From Pseudomonas sp. S06B 330 (GTDB taxonomy: Bacteria; Pseudomonadota; Gammaproteobacteria; Pseudomonadales; Pseudomonadaceae), in contig NZ_CP088149.1 of assembly GCF_002845275.2 (NCBI RefSeq), positions 2,662,501 to 2,726,500 of the forward strand: a DNA stretch of 64,000 nucleotides, written 5' to 3'. Positions 1 to 10,067 of this stretch are shown one piece after another; within the stretch, counting starts at the first letter, position 1; every line of letters starts with the position of its first letter. The notes beneath the pieces were generated by a model. It was not told the origin of the DNA. It did no database searches and saw only the letters and a program-made list of their open reading frames with translations. The position numbers and the translations under genes were made by a program.

Positions 1-157
1 GAAGCGCCTGTTGTTGTTTACCGGCAGCACGGTGAACGAGATCTGCTACCAGCTTGGCTTCAAGGATCCAGCCTACTTCAGCCGCTTTTTCACCCGTCAT
101 GCCGGCGTTACGCCCGGTGAGTATCGGTTGCGCAGCCGGGTCGGCACTGACGGTTAA
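1..157 (+). CDS. AraC-family transcriptional regulator, C-terminal fragment
   Basis: The window opens inside a reading frame (codons begin at base 2) that ends with TAA at 155-157. The 51 visible residues match the second helix-turn-helix of AraC/XylS regulators: V-N-E-I-C-Y-Q-L-G-F, then DPAYFSRFFTRHAGVTPGEYR, which is the usual FxDxSxFSRxFKxxxGxTPxxYR signature. The start and the ligand-binding domain lie outside the window. It sits beside the divergent OprD/TRAP module and may control it, but that is inference from position only. Confidence 0.85.
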   Translation, partial: KRLLLFTGSTVNEICYQLGFKDPAYFSRFFTRHAGVTPGEYRLRSRVGTDG

Positions 158-174
158 TCGGCAAGCCGAAATTC

Positions 175-261
175 TGTGGGAGCTGGCCTTGTCAGCGATG
201 CAGACAACGCGACCTAGCTGACACTGCGCTGATTCCATCGCCGGCAAGGCCGGTTCCCACA
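175..261. repeat. REP inverted pair (BIME-like)
   Basis: Two oppositely oriented copies of the common Pseudomonas REP lie at 175-200 (TGTGGGAGCTGGCCTTGTCA then GCGATG) and 236-261 (CATCGCCGGCAAGGCCGGTT then CCCACA), separated by about 35 bases. They sit between the AraC stop and the converging oprD stop, the usual extragenic place for these elements. Confidence 0.8.
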
Positions 262-270
262 GGTTTGGCG

Positions 271-1536
271 TTACAGCAACGGCAGGGTATAGCCGATAAT
301 GATGCGGTTCTCGTCTATATCGCTGGTCAGGCCGGCGCTGGAGCGGAAGGTGGCGTTGCGCAGGCGGATATTGAGGTTTTTGAACGTGCCGGACTGGAAG
401 GTGTAGACCACGTCGGTGTCACGTTCCCATTCCTTACCACCGCTGACTCTCGCCGTTTCGATGTTACGGCCGTTGACATAACGGGTCATGAACGCCAGCC
501 CGGGTATGCCTAGGGCGACGAAGTCATAGTCGTAGCGCGCTTGCCAGGCATCGGTTTCGGCTTTGGTGAAGGTGTTGACTGTCACCAGGTTGACCGAGTA
601 AGGATCCAGGCCCGGGAAGGCGAAGTCGCCGTCACCGGACAGGCTCTGGTAGCCCACCCCGAACTTGTGGGCACCAACGCCCAAGGTCAGCATGCCGTTG
701 AAGAAGCGGTTGTCGATACGCCCGGCGTCGACACGGGCACCACTACGATAGCGGTTGTCACCATGCTCTCCAGTGTCGAAGTACCGCAGATCAGTCTTCA
801 AGCTGATGCCTTCGGCCAGCTTCGCGTTGTGGACCAGCCCGGCGTAGTGCTGCTGGTAGATGTTGTCCATCTGTGCGTAGTAATAGCTCAGAATCAGGCT
901 GGGATTGAGGGCGTAGCTGCCGCCGGCCAGGTCCAGATGGGCGCTGTCGACGCCGGTGTAGTTCATCTCGTCATTGCTGGAGGAATCTCGCAGGTTGATC
1001 TTTTCCAGGCGACCAGCGTTGATCGTCAGGCCGTCGATTTCCTGCGAGGTCAACAGGCTACCCGCGTAGGTGGAGGAGAGCAGGCGCGTGTCGTTGTAGG
1101 CGGCTACCGGCAATTGTGGCTGCAAGGTGCCGACCTTCAATACGCTTTTCGACAGCCGCAGCTTGGCGGTCAGCCCCAGCTCGCTGTAGGTGTCTTCCGG
1201 CTCCAGGCTGTCAGCGCCATAGGCCAATAAGCCCGTGCCACGACGATCGCGACTGGAGTCGAGTTTGATGGCGGTCTCGGCAATGGCGTCCAGGCCGAAA
1301 CCGAGCGTGCCCTCGGTGAAGCCTGACTCCACCCGTGCAGTGAAGCCCTGCGCCCATTCTTCGGCCTTGGCCTGGGGCGCATTGCTTTGCCGGAAGTCAC
1401 GGTTCATGTACATGTTACGGGCTTCAAGGCTGGCCTTGGTATCGCTGAAAAAATCGGCATTGGCTACCTGGCTGAAGCCACAGGCGGTACCTAACAGGCA
1501 AGCGAGTGCTGGGGTAGTGCGGGCAATCCTGATCAT
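271..1536 (-). CDS. OprD-family outer membrane porin
   Basis: A 421-residue protein with a Sec signal peptide of about 27 residues ending ANA, followed by DFFSDTKASLEARNMYMNRDFR, the typical mature N-terminus of OprD/OccD/OccK porins. Length (400-440), alternating beta-strand pattern and the terminal strand RIIIGYTLPLL fit an 18-stranded barrel. OprD proteins pass carboxylate-bearing small molecules through the outer membrane. It is divergent from a TRAP transporter, so the two probably form one uptake path: porin, periplasmic binding protein, inner-membrane carrier. The substrate cannot be read from the sequence; an organic acid or aromatic carboxylate is the likely class. Confidence 0.88.
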   Translation of the reverse strand: MIRIARTTPALACLLGTACGFSQVANADFFSDTKASLEARNMYMNRDFRQSNAPQAKAEEWAQGFTARVESGFTEGTLGFGLDAIAETAIKLDSSRDRRGTGLLAYGADSLEPEDTYSELGLTAKLRLSKSVLKVGTLQPQLPVAAYNDTRLLSSTYAGSLLTSQEIDGLTINAGRLEKINLRDSSSNDEMNYTGVDSAHLDLAGGSYALNPSLILSYYYAQMDNIYQQHYAGLVHNAKLAEGISLKTDLRYFDTGEHGDNRYRSGARVDAGRIDNRFFNGMLTLGVGAHKFGVGYQSLSGDGDFAFPGLDPYSVNLVTVNTFTKAETDAWQARYDYDFVALGIPGLAFMTRYVNGRNIETARVSGGKEWERDTDVVYTFQSGTFKNLNIRLRNATFRSSAGLTSDIDENRIIIGYTLPLL

Positions 1537-1871
1537 TATTCTTGTCTCTAGGATAGGTGTTGGCGTTTCGTCACGGCGCTGATCCCCGCGTCGTGTGAAA
1601 ATAATGTAGCCATATTGTTAAGTTATTAACAATAGTCTTTTTCACCCTAGGAAAAAATTTATGCGTCAGTTTTGCGCCCTACCTTTCGCATAATAGATTG
1701 ATTTAAAACAACAAAAATCATTTTAGTCAGCCAGCAATGGCTGTCGGCTGTTCGTCATCTGCCCCGCTTAGTGGTTGACAATCGCTCATAAAAAATTAAC
1801 TTATTAACGTATTGCGCTTCCTTAGAGCTATCGCGCCAGCGTGGCCACAACAACAACACGGAGCTAACACC
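1537..1871. promoter_or_regulatory. Divergent control region, OprD / TRAP transporter
   Basis: This 335-base gap is much more AT-rich than its surroundings and holds no gene. It contains a perfect 9-bp inverted repeat at 1613-1634 (TATTGTTAA, GTTA, TTAACAATA), a related site at 1795-1808 (ATTAACTTATTAAC, close to GTTAAGTTATTAAC at 1617-1630) and a TTGACA hexamer at 1775-1780 just before the second site. This reads as a shared regulated promoter region with two operators for one dimeric regulator. The sites are seen directly; the regulator is unknown. Confidence 0.5.
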
Positions 1872-2891
1872 ATGAAAACAATCACAATTGCGGCCCTGTG
1901 CCTGGCCATGGCGGGGGCGGCGTCGGCTCAGGCCGAAACCGTTACCCTAAAGATCGCCCACTTCCTGCCCTCTACCTCTAATGCTCAGGCCAACATCATT
2001 GAGCCTTGGTGCGAGCAGCTGCGTCAGGAGTCTAATGACCGCATCAAGTGCCAGCTCTATCCGTCGATGCAACTGGGCGGGACACCGGCCAAGCTGGCAG
2101 ACATGGCGCGTAATGGTGTCGCCGACATTGTCTGGACCGCGCCCGCTTACTCGGCCGGTAAGTTTCCCCGGGTCGAGGCGCTGGAGTTGCCGTTCGTATT
2201 GCCTTACGGCGGCAAGGCCGGTAACGAGATCATCTGGAAGTTCTACGAGCAGTACGCCAAGGACGACTTCAAGGGCTACAAGGTGTTGGTGGTACACGGC
2301 GATGGTGGCATGAGCCTGCATACCCGCGGCAAGGCGGTGCAGACCCTGGCCGATCTCAAAGGCCTGAAACTGAGGGCCTCAAGCCGTACCGCAGCGAAAA
2401 CTGTCGAGAGCCTTGAGGCGACACCGGTGAGCATGCCGCCGGCGCAGATGACTGAAGCGATCTCCAAGGGTGTGGTGGACGGCGCGCTGGCTGCCTGGGA
2501 AGTGGTACCGGCGACCAAACTGGATGAAGTGACCCAGTACCACAGCGTGACCCCGGCTGGGCAGCCGGCGTTTGGCTACACGGTGCTGGCGATGTTGATG
2601 AACCAGCGCAAGTTCGACAGCTTGCCAGCGGACCTGCAGGCGATCATCGAGCGCAACAGCGGCAAGGCCTTGTCTGAGCGCTTCGCCACGGCCTGGGACA
2701 AAGCGACAGATGCGGCGTACAACGCTACCCCGGCTGCCGGGCTGATCAGCATCGATCCGAAAGCCTATAGCGAAATGCAGACATCATCCGCCGGTGCGGT
2801 GCAGCAATGGATCAAGGAAGCCAATGACAAGGGCCTGGATGGCCAGGCGCTGGTACAGGATGTACGCAGTCTTTCTGGCCTGGCGCAGTAA
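1872..2891 (+). CDS. TRAP transporter periplasmic solute-binding protein, DctP family
   Basis: A 339-residue extracytoplasmic binding protein. I place the start at ATG 1872, which follows GGAG (1860-1863) and opens a clean signal peptide (MKTITIAALCLAMAGAASAQA, cut near residue 21); an upstream in-frame start at 1812 would add a non-signal extension. The mature part begins VTLKIAHFLP and continues with DctP features such as QLGGTPAKLADMARNGVADI and KLRASSRTAAKTVESLEATP, the latter holding the conserved arginine region that pairs with a substrate carboxylate. It is followed five bases later by DctQ and then DctM, giving the full three-gene TRAP order. The substrate is probably a carboxylic acid. 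Confidence 0.93.
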   Translation: MKTITIAALCLAMAGAASAQAETVTLKIAHFLPSTSNAQANIIEPWCEQLRQESNDRIKCQLYPSMQLGGTPAKLADMARNGVADIVWTAPAYSAGKFPRVEALELPFVLPYGGKAGNEIIWKFYEQYAKDDFKGYKVLVVHGDGGMSLHTRGKAVQTLADLKGLKLRASSRTAAKTVESLEATPVSMPPAQMTEAISKGVVDGALAAWEVVPATKLDEVTQYHSVTPAGQPAFGYTVLAMLMNQRKFDSLPADLQAIIERNSGKALSERFATAWDKATDAAYNATPAAGLISIDPKAYSEMQTSSAGAVQQWIKEANDKGLDGQALVQDVRSLSGLAQ

Positions 2892-2896
2892 TCGCC

Positions 2897-3430
2897 ATGC
2901 AGGAGTCTCTGATCATAGCGTTTGATGCCGAGCAGCATCGTGGGTGGGTGCGCCGCACCTTGTTATACGTGACTCAGGGCTTTGCCATGGCCGGCGGCCT
3001 GTTGTTGATCGGCCTGATTGCCATGTCGATGGTCTCGATCATCGGCCGCAAGCTGTTGTCGATGCCGGTGCGCGGTGACATGGAACTGGTCGAAGTGGGC
3101 GCGGCCATTGCCATCGCCGCGTTCCTGCCCTTGTGCGAGCTGCGTGGTACCCACATCAAGGTCGATGCGCTGACGTCCTGGTTGCCGGCCAGGGTGCGCG
3201 ACACGCTCGATTACATCGGGCATCTGTTGTGCTGCGCGGCGGCCTGGATTCTGGCCTGGCGTACCTGGCTGCAGATGCTCGAGAGCCACGCGTTCGGCGA
3301 GACCACCACGCTGTTGGCATTCCCCTTGTGGATTCCGCTGTTGCTGATCGTGCCCAGCCTGGTGCTGCTGGGCTTGTGCGCCCTGGCGCGTGTGCAGGAT
3401 ATCTGTCGTAAAGCCGGGAGGCGTTCATGA
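2897..3430 (+). CDS. TRAP transporter small permease, DctQ family
   Basis: A 177-residue inner-membrane protein with four predicted transmembrane segments (about residues 28-50, 56-76, 102-122 and 138-160). The stretch RGDMELVEVGAAIAIAAFLP followed by CELRGTHIKVD is the recognised DctQ core. It lies between the binding protein and the large permease; its stop overlaps the DctM start as ATGA. DctQ subunits partner with DctM in sodium-driven high-affinity solute uptake. Confidence 0.92.
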   Translation: MQESLIIAFDAEQHRGWVRRTLLYVTQGFAMAGGLLLIGLIAMSMVSIIGRKLLSMPVRGDMELVEVGAAIAIAAFLPLCELRGTHIKVDALTSWLPARVRDTLDYIGHLLCCAAAWILAWRTWLQMLESHAFGETTTLLAFPLWIPLLLIVPSLVLLGLCALARVQDICRKAGRRS

Positions 3431-4749
3431 GCGGTCTGGAATTGGGGCTGGTTGCCCTGGGCATCACCACGGCGCTGTTGCTGTTCCGGGTGCATATCGG
3501 CGTCACCATGCTGGTCGGGGGCGCGGCGTGCTTCTGGGCAATCAATGACGGTGATTTGTCGAGCCTGTTGTACACCCTCAACTCGTTGGCCTATTCGCGG
3601 CTGTCCAACTACGACCTGGCGGTGATCCCGCTGTTTGTAATGATGGGGCAGTTCGCCACGCATGGTGGCTTATCACGCTCGATTTTTCGTTGTGCCGCCG
3701 CTTTTATCGGCCACTGGAAAGGCGGCATGGGCTTGTCGGCGATCGGTGCCTGTGCCGGTTTCGGGGCCATCTGTGGCTCGTCCCTGGCGACGGCCGCGAC
3801 CATGAGCCATGTAGCGCTACCGGAGCTGCGTCGGCATAACTACTCCGGACGTCTGGCGACCGCCACCGTGGCCGCTGGCGGTACCCTGGGGATTTTGATT
3901 CCACCGTCAGTCCCGCTGATCATCTATGCGGTACTGACCCAGGAGTCGATTGCCAAGCTGTTCGTCGCAGCCATCGTGCCGGGCGTAGTGGCCATCGTTG
4001 GCTACATGATTGTCCTGCGCATCATGGTTTCGCGTGATGAGAGTCAGGCCACTGTATCGCCCAAGGCGTCGGGCGCTGAACGGGTCAAGGCACTGGTCAG
4101 CGTGTCACCGGTGATCGGTGTGTTCCTGGTGGTGATCGTCGGCATTTACGGTGGTTGGGCCAACCCTACCGAGGCTGCCTCGATTGGCGCTGCGGCCTGC
4201 GGCATTCTCGCGGTGTGGCAGGGTGGGATGCGCTGGAGCGGCTTTCGCGCGAGCATGTTGGGTACGGCAGAAACCACGGCGATGATCTTCCTCGTACTGC
4301 TCGGCGCCGACTTGCTCAACTCGGGGCTGGCCTTGACGCAAATGCCCGGTGAACTCGCGGCCTGGGTAATTGGCAGTGGTTTGGCACCGATGCTGGTGCT
4401 GCTGATCATCCTCGGCTTGTATCTGGTGTTGGGCTGCGTCATGGATTCGCTGGCGATGATCCTGCTGACCATTCCGATCTTCTACCCGATGATCATGGGC
4501 CTGGATTTCTTCGGCATGAGCGAGACCGACAAATCTATCTGGTTTGGCATCCTTGCGCTGATGGTGGTGGAGATCGGCCTGATCCATCCGCCGCTAGGCA
4601 TGAACCTGTTCATCGTCCAGCGCACGGCGGGTGATGTGCCTTATGGTGAAACGGCCAAGGGCATTGTGCCGTTCCTCTGCTCGGACCTGTTGCGTATTGC
4701 CTTGCTGGTCGCCTTCCCAGGCTTGAGTCTGTGGTTGCTGACGTTCTGA
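3427..4749 (+). CDS. TRAP transporter large permease, DctM family
   Basis: A 440-residue, strongly hydrophobic protein with about 12 membrane segments. It carries DctM hallmarks: IPLFVMMGQFATHGG near residue 70, GAICGSSLATAATMSHVALPE near 115, AAGGTLGILIPPSVPLIIYA near 150 and GCVMDSLAMILLTIPIFYPM near 340. It is the carrier subunit that moves the solute across the inner membrane with sodium ions. Translationally coupled to dctQ by a 4-base overlap; a rho-independent terminator follows 18 bases after the stop. Confidence 0.94.
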   Translation: MSGLELGLVALGITTALLLFRVHIGVTMLVGGAACFWAINDGDLSSLLYTLNSLAYSRLSNYDLAVIPLFVMMGQFATHGGLSRSIFRCAAAFIGHWKGGMGLSAIGACAGFGAICGSSLATAATMSHVALPELRRHNYSGRLATATVAAGGTLGILIPPSVPLIIYAVLTQESIAKLFVAAIVPGVVAIVGYMIVLRIMVSRDESQATVSPKASGAERVKALVSVSPVIGVFLVVIVGIYGGWANPTEAASIGAAACGILAVWQGGMRWSGFRASMLGTAETTAMIFLVLLGADLLNSGLALTQMPGELAAWVIGSGLAPMLVLLIILGLYLVLGCVMDSLAMILLTIPIFYPMIMGLDFFGMSETDKSIWFGILALMVVEIGLIHPPLGMNLFIVQRTAGDVPYGETAKGIVPFLCSDLLRIALLVAFPGLSLWLLTF

Positions 4750-4767
4750 GTATGCTTTTGCTCCTTG

Positions 4768-4790
4768 AGCCACCTTCGGGTGGCTTTTTT
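4768..4790 (+). terminator. Rho-independent terminator of the TRAP operon
   Basis: A 7-bp stem AGCCACC / GGTGGCT with loop TTCG is followed by six T residues. It lies 18 bases after the dctM stop and closes the dctPQM operon. Confidence 0.88.
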
Positions 4791-4986
4791 ATGACGCTTC
4801 GTTTGCTGAGCTGTTGCTCTTCATACGCGTAGGTTCAGGCGCTGCGGATCTGCGACTTCAGAAGGCCGAGCGGAAGGTGCCGGAGCGAGCCTCGGCGCCT
4901 TGAATGGATAAGCTCACGGCCAAGTCAAGATCATGCTCGCCGGGGTTCCGTGAAAATCTTAATTAATTCAACAAGCCGGAGACCCC

Positions 4987-6162
4987 ATGTCCATCACTCG
5001 CCAGCCGTATCGGCTGATCATCCTGCTCGCCGCCCTAGTAGCTTTCGGTCCGCTGTCGATCGACATGTACCTGCCCAGCCTGCCACTGATAGCCACTGAC
5101 CTGGTCGCCAGCGAGCAACAGATACAACTGACCATCAGCCTGTTCCTGGCCGGCTTCAGCCTGGGCATGCTGATCTACGGTCCGCTGTCCGACCGCTTTG
5201 GTAGACGCCGTCTGCTACTGGCTGGCATCGCCCTCTATATCTTCGCCAGCCTTGGCTGCGCCATGGCCAGTGGGCCAGGCCAACTGATCGGCTGGCGCTT
5301 GATCCAGGCGTTAGGCGGTGCCGCGGCGTCAGTGCTGGCACGGGTAATCGTGCGGGACCTGTTCCCGCTCAATGAAGCGGCACGGGTGCTATCGCTGATG
5401 CAACAGGTGACCATGATCGCCACCCTGGTCGCGCCGGTGCTGGGCGGCTACCTGATGTTGCTGAGCGGTTGGCGCATGCTGTTCATGGTCTTGCTGGGGT
5501 TCGCCGGGCTGTGTTTGCTGCTGGTGCTGCGCTACCTACCGGAAACCCATGCACCCGAGGCGCGCGGCACGTCGCTGGTGAACGCCTTCAAGGCCTATGC
5601 CGAGATCGTGCGCAATTCACAAGCGTTGGGCTACATCCTCTGTATGGGCCTGACCTTCGCCGGTATGTTTGCGTTTATCACCGCCTCGCCCTTTGTCTAC
5701 ATCCAGTACTTTGGCGTTTCTCCCCAGCAGTACGCCTGGCTGTTCGCCCTGAACATTGCCGGGATCATGAGCATGAGCTTGCTCAATGCGCGCCTGGTCG
5801 GGCGCCTGGGTTCTCAGCGCATGCTTGGCTTCGGCACCCGGCTGGCGGCTGGCTCGGGGTTGGCGCTGTTGCTCTGTGCGGGCAGCGGTGTGGGTGGCCT
5901 GCCAGCGCTGGTGCTCTGTGTCCTGTTGTTTGTCAGCGTGACTGGCCTGATCGCGGCTAACTGTCTGGCCTGCCTGATGTCGATCTTTGCCCGTCAGGCG
6001 GGCGCGGCGGCGGGTTTGGCGGTGGCCATGCAGTTCGGTCTGGGCACGGTGGCCAGCGCGGTGGTTGGCGCGCTGTATGACGGCAGCCCCTGGCCGATGG
6101 GGCTGGTCGTGGGGGGCGCCGGTGTCGGCGTCTTCCTGGCCTTTCGCCTCACTCGTGCCTGA
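4987..6162 (+). CDS. Bcr/CflA-type MFS drug efflux transporter
   Basis: A 391-residue protein with 12 transmembrane segments. The N-terminus (FGPLSIDMYLPSLP) and the loop motif GPLSDRFGRRRLL near residue 62 are those of the Bcr/CflA subfamily of proton-driven exporters (bicyclomycin, sulfonamide, chloramphenicol-type substrates). The second diagnostic motif, RVIVRDLFPLNEAARVLSLM near residue 118, also fits. The start ATG 4987 follows GCCGGAGA. Its 3' end overlaps the opposite-strand MFS gene by 14 bases. Actual substrate unknown. Confidence 0.88.
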   Translation: MSITRQPYRLIILLAALVAFGPLSIDMYLPSLPLIATDLVASEQQIQLTISLFLAGFSLGMLIYGPLSDRFGRRRLLLAGIALYIFASLGCAMASGPGQLIGWRLIQALGGAAASVLARVIVRDLFPLNEAARVLSLMQQVTMIATLVAPVLGGYLMLLSGWRMLFMVLLGFAGLCLLLVLRYLPETHAPEARGTSLVNAFKAYAEIVRNSQALGYILCMGLTFAGMFAFITASPFVYIQYFGVSPQQYAWLFALNIAGIMSMSLLNARLVGRLGSQRMLGFGTRLAAGSGLALLLCAGSGVGGLPALVLCVLLFVSVTGLIAANCLACLMSIFARQAGAAAGLAVAMQFGLGTVASAVVGALYDGSPWPMGLVVGGAGVGVFLAFRLTRA

Positions 6163-7357
6163 CACCTGGTCGGCGCGCAGCCCAGGCGACGTAGGCAATC
6201 AGCACCGCGCCGGCACCCAGCAGCACTGCAGGCGCGCCCAGCTGGGCCGCCAACAGCCCGGCGAGCAGGCCGCCGATGGCATCAAAACCGAAGCGGGTCG
6301 AGGTGTACAGCGCTACTACCCGGCCCCGTAGCGCCTCCGGTGCATCGCTCTGCAGCAGAATATTGGTGCCGACGTTGCACAGGGTGATCCCGAACCCCAA
6401 CACGGCCATCGCAGACAGCGACAGCCATAGCTGGGTGCTGGCGGCGAACAGCAGCATCGCCAATGCACTGCTTGCGGCACTTACAAGCACCAAACGCGCC
6501 AGGGGCGCTGTGCTGTGATTGTTCGCCAGCACCATGCTTGAGGCCAGTGAACCAAGCCCTGCTGCGCCCCACAGCCAGCCGAGGGTGCTGGCATCGCCGG
6601 CGAAGATGTCACGGGCGAACACCGGCAGCAGCACCACATAGCTGGAGGCGGTGAGGTTGACCACCATCACACTGAGCATCAGTTGTTTGACCTGCTTGTT
6701 GTCCAGGGCATAACGCAGGCCCTCACTGAACACATTGGCAAATGAGCCGCTGGCACGCGGCGAGGAGGGCAGGCGCACACACGCCAGGCCAATCACCAGG
6801 GCCAGATAGGACGCCGCGTTCAGCGTGAAGCAGAAGGCCTCGCTGACCAGCGCCAACAGCAAGCCAGCCAACGGCGCGCCGATGAAACGTGAGAGGGTGA
6901 ACAACAGGGCGTTGAGTGCCAGGGCGTTGGGCAGGTCCGCACGGTCGTCGACGAATTGGCTGAGCAGCGACTGGCGCAACGGTGTATCGACAGCGTTGAG
7001 CACACCCAGCAGGGCGGCCATGGCCACGATCAGCGTTGGCCCGATCTGCTCACTGGCGGTCAACCCCGCTAACACCAGTGCCTGCAGGGCAAGTGCCGTT
7101 TCGACCATGATCAACAGTCGACGCTTGTCATGCCGGTCGATCCAGGCCCCGGCGAAGGGCCCCACCAGTAATTGCGGAATCAGTGCGGCAAACGTGGTCA
7201 GGCCGAGCAGGGCCACTGAGTCGGTCAAGCGGTAGATCAACCAAGACAAGGCCACCTGCTGGATCCAGGTACCCAGTGTGGAGATCGCATGACCGATGAA
7301 GTACAGGCGGAAATTGCGGTGGCGCAGGGCGCGCATGGAACGGGGCCAGTGACGCAT
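6149..7357 (-). CDS. MFS transporter, EntS-like family
   Basis: A 402-residue, 12-segment protein beginning MRHWPRSMRALRHRNFRLYF, the usual N-terminus of the MFS_3 / EntS-like exporters (WIQQVALSWLIYRLTDS follows). Loop motif GAWIDRHDKRRLL occurs near residue 72. Members export siderophores or other small molecules; nothing here fixes the substrate. It is divergent from the hydroxyphenylacetate hydroxylase-like genes across 288 bases, so co-regulation is possible. Its stop overlaps the end of the converging Bcr/CflA gene. Confidence 0.85.
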   Translation of the reverse strand: MRHWPRSMRALRHRNFRLYFIGHAISTLGTWIQQVALSWLIYRLTDSVALLGLTTFAALIPQLLVGPFAGAWIDRHDKRRLLIMVETALALQALVLAGLTASEQIGPTLIVAMAALLGVLNAVDTPLRQSLLSQFVDDRADLPNALALNALLFTLSRFIGAPLAGLLLALVSEAFCFTLNAASYLALVIGLACVRLPSSPRASGSFANVFSEGLRYALDNKQVKQLMLSVMVVNLTASSYVVLLPVFARDIFAGDASTLGWLWGAAGLGSLASSMVLANNHSTAPLARLVLVSAASSALAMLLFAASTQLWLSLSAMAVLGFGITLCNVGTNILLQSDAPEALRGRVVALYTSTRFGFDAIGGLLAGLLAAQLGAPAVLLGAGAVLIAYVAWAARRPGVRHE

Positions 7358-7645
7358 GACGGAGTGCGGTTCCAGTGCCAGAGGGAGGGGTATGGTAAGG
7401 GTTTCGTTGTCTTGTTAACAATTTTTTCGTAGAGCGAACGCTGTTATTGAGGTGAAGCGAAGAATGGCCATGAAAAGTGCAATGCACAGTTCGAAATGTC
7501 CATTTTGGCCAACAGCCAAGGCTGCGCATAATTCATCTGTCAGTGCCGTTCGGGATGTTTCAAAGCCCGTAACGCGGCCTACTGGCAGCAGCCTGCTCTC
7601 AGGTTCGGCCAGCTAAGCGAATTTCTAACAACAAGGTCGCTAACA
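7358..7645. promoter_or_regulatory. Divergent promoter region, MFS / monooxygenase
   Basis: No gene is present in these 288 bases. An imperfect palindrome, TTCG-TAGAG-CGAA, lies at 7426-7438 behind a run of T residues, and could be an operator for the MFS gene or the oxygenase gene. No convincing -35/-10 pair was identified. The oxygenase start at 7646 is preceded only by a weak AAGG. Confidence 0.25.
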
Positions 7646-8815
7646 ATGAAAAAGCCAACCCCGCTCCTTGATGCACTCAAGGAGATTCTCCCTGCCATCG
7701 CCGCCAATGCCGCGAAAGCCGAGCAGGACCGTATGGTCCCGGCCGAGAACATTGCCATGCTCAAAGGCATTGGCCTGCACCGTGCCTTCCTGCCCAAGGC
7801 CTTCGGCGGCCTGGAACTACCCTTGCCGGAGTTTTGTGACTACATCGCCTTGCTGGCCGGCGCCTGTGCCAGCACCGCCTGGGCCATGAGCTTGCTGTGC
7901 ACCCACAGTCACCAACTGGCAATGTTCTCCAAGCAACTGCAGGAGGAAATCTGGGGCGCAAACCCCGATGCTACAGCGAGCAGTTCCATTGCGCCGTTCG
8001 GCAAGGTGGAGGAGGTCGAAGGTGGGGTGATGTTCAGTGGCCAGATGGGCTGGAGCAGTGGCAGTGACCACGCCGAATGGGCCATTGTCGGTTGCCGTCG
8101 ACTGAATGCCGAAGGTGCCCAGGATTACTGCTTCGCTGTGCTGCCGCGCAGTGACTATCAGATCCTCGACGATTGGTACGCCATGGGCATGAAGGGCAGC
8201 GGTACCAAAACCCTGTCCATCGACAACGTCTTCGTGCCTGAGCACCGCATTCAAAAAGCCAAGGACATGATGGAAGGCAAGTCTGCCGGGTTCGGTCTGT
8301 ATCCGGATAGCAAGATTTTCTACAGCCCTTATCGGCCATATTTCGCCAGCGGTTTTGCCACCATCGGCCTGGGCATCGCTGAGCGCATGCTCGACGCGTT
8401 CAAGGACAAAACCCGCAACCGCGTACGCGCCTATACCGGTGTCAACGTTGGCGTTGCGACCCCGGCCTTGATGCGTCTTGCCGAGTCCACCCACCAGGTG
8501 GCCGCTGCGCGTGCCTTTCTCGAGAAAACCTGGCAAGACCATGCTGATCACGGCGAGCGCCAAACGTATCCTAGCCGCGAAACCCTGGCGTTCTGGCGCA
8601 CCAACCAGGCCTATGCGGTGAAGATGTGCGTACAGGCGGTTGATCGTCTGTTCGAGGCAGCGGGCGGCACTGCCTGGATGGAAAGCAACGAGCTGCAGCG
8701 CTTGTGGCGTGACTCGCACATGACTGCTGCCCATGCCTATACCGATTACGACGTCTGCACGCAAATTCTCGGGCGTGAATTGATGGGGCTTGAACCTGAT
8801 CCGAGCATGGTCTGA
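7646..8815 (+). CDS. Flavin-dependent monooxygenase, p-hydroxyphenylacetate 3-hydroxylase oxygenase (C2) type
   Basis: A 389-residue acyl-CoA-dehydrogenase-fold oxygenase. From recall it follows the Acinetobacter baumannii C2 protein almost block for block: LHRAFLPKAFGGLELPLPEF, ATASSSIAPFGKVEEVEGG, KDMMEGKSAGFGLYPDSKIF, ESTHQVAAARA and the C-terminus GRELMGLEPDPSMV. C2 uses reduced flavin from a partner reductase to ortho-hydroxylate 4-hydroxyphenylacetate to homoprotocatechuate. The reductase gene follows 57 bases downstream. The protein lacks about 30 N-terminal residues present in C2; those are variable. No homoprotocatechuate ring-cleavage genes are in the window, so the physiological phenol may differ. 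Confidence 0.87.
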   Translation: MKKPTPLLDALKEILPAIAANAAKAEQDRMVPAENIAMLKGIGLHRAFLPKAFGGLELPLPEFCDYIALLAGACASTAWAMSLLCTHSHQLAMFSKQLQEEIWGANPDATASSSIAPFGKVEEVEGGVMFSGQMGWSSGSDHAEWAIVGCRRLNAEGAQDYCFAVLPRSDYQILDDWYAMGMKGSGTKTLSIDNVFVPEHRIQKAKDMMEGKSAGFGLYPDSKIFYSPYRPYFASGFATIGLGIAERMLDAFKDKTRNRVRAYTGVNVGVATPALMRLAESTHQVAAARAFLEKTWQDHADHGERQTYPSRETLAFWRTNQAYAVKMCVQAVDRLFEAAGGTAWMESNELQRLWRDSHMTAAHAYTDYDVCTQILGRELMGLEPDPSMV

Positions 8816-9811
<996 letters not shown>

Positions 9812-10067
9812 GGCTCTGCACCATCAAGCGGTCGCAACCCACTGCGATCGCTTATGCGCCAGCGCTATAGCCATGTATCCAACTTGTCTTGCACCCTTAT
9901 CAGCAGCACTTGCTGGCTGTCGATGTTAGCGTTTAGCTAATCGCTGGCGTGGGGAGAAGCTGCATCGTTACTCACCTCGCCAATCCAACGTGACCACTGT
10001 CCTAACAACGATGGCGCGTTGACCGCCAGAGAGCTGCCGGCCGCGCGCATACAGCAAGGTGCACGCC

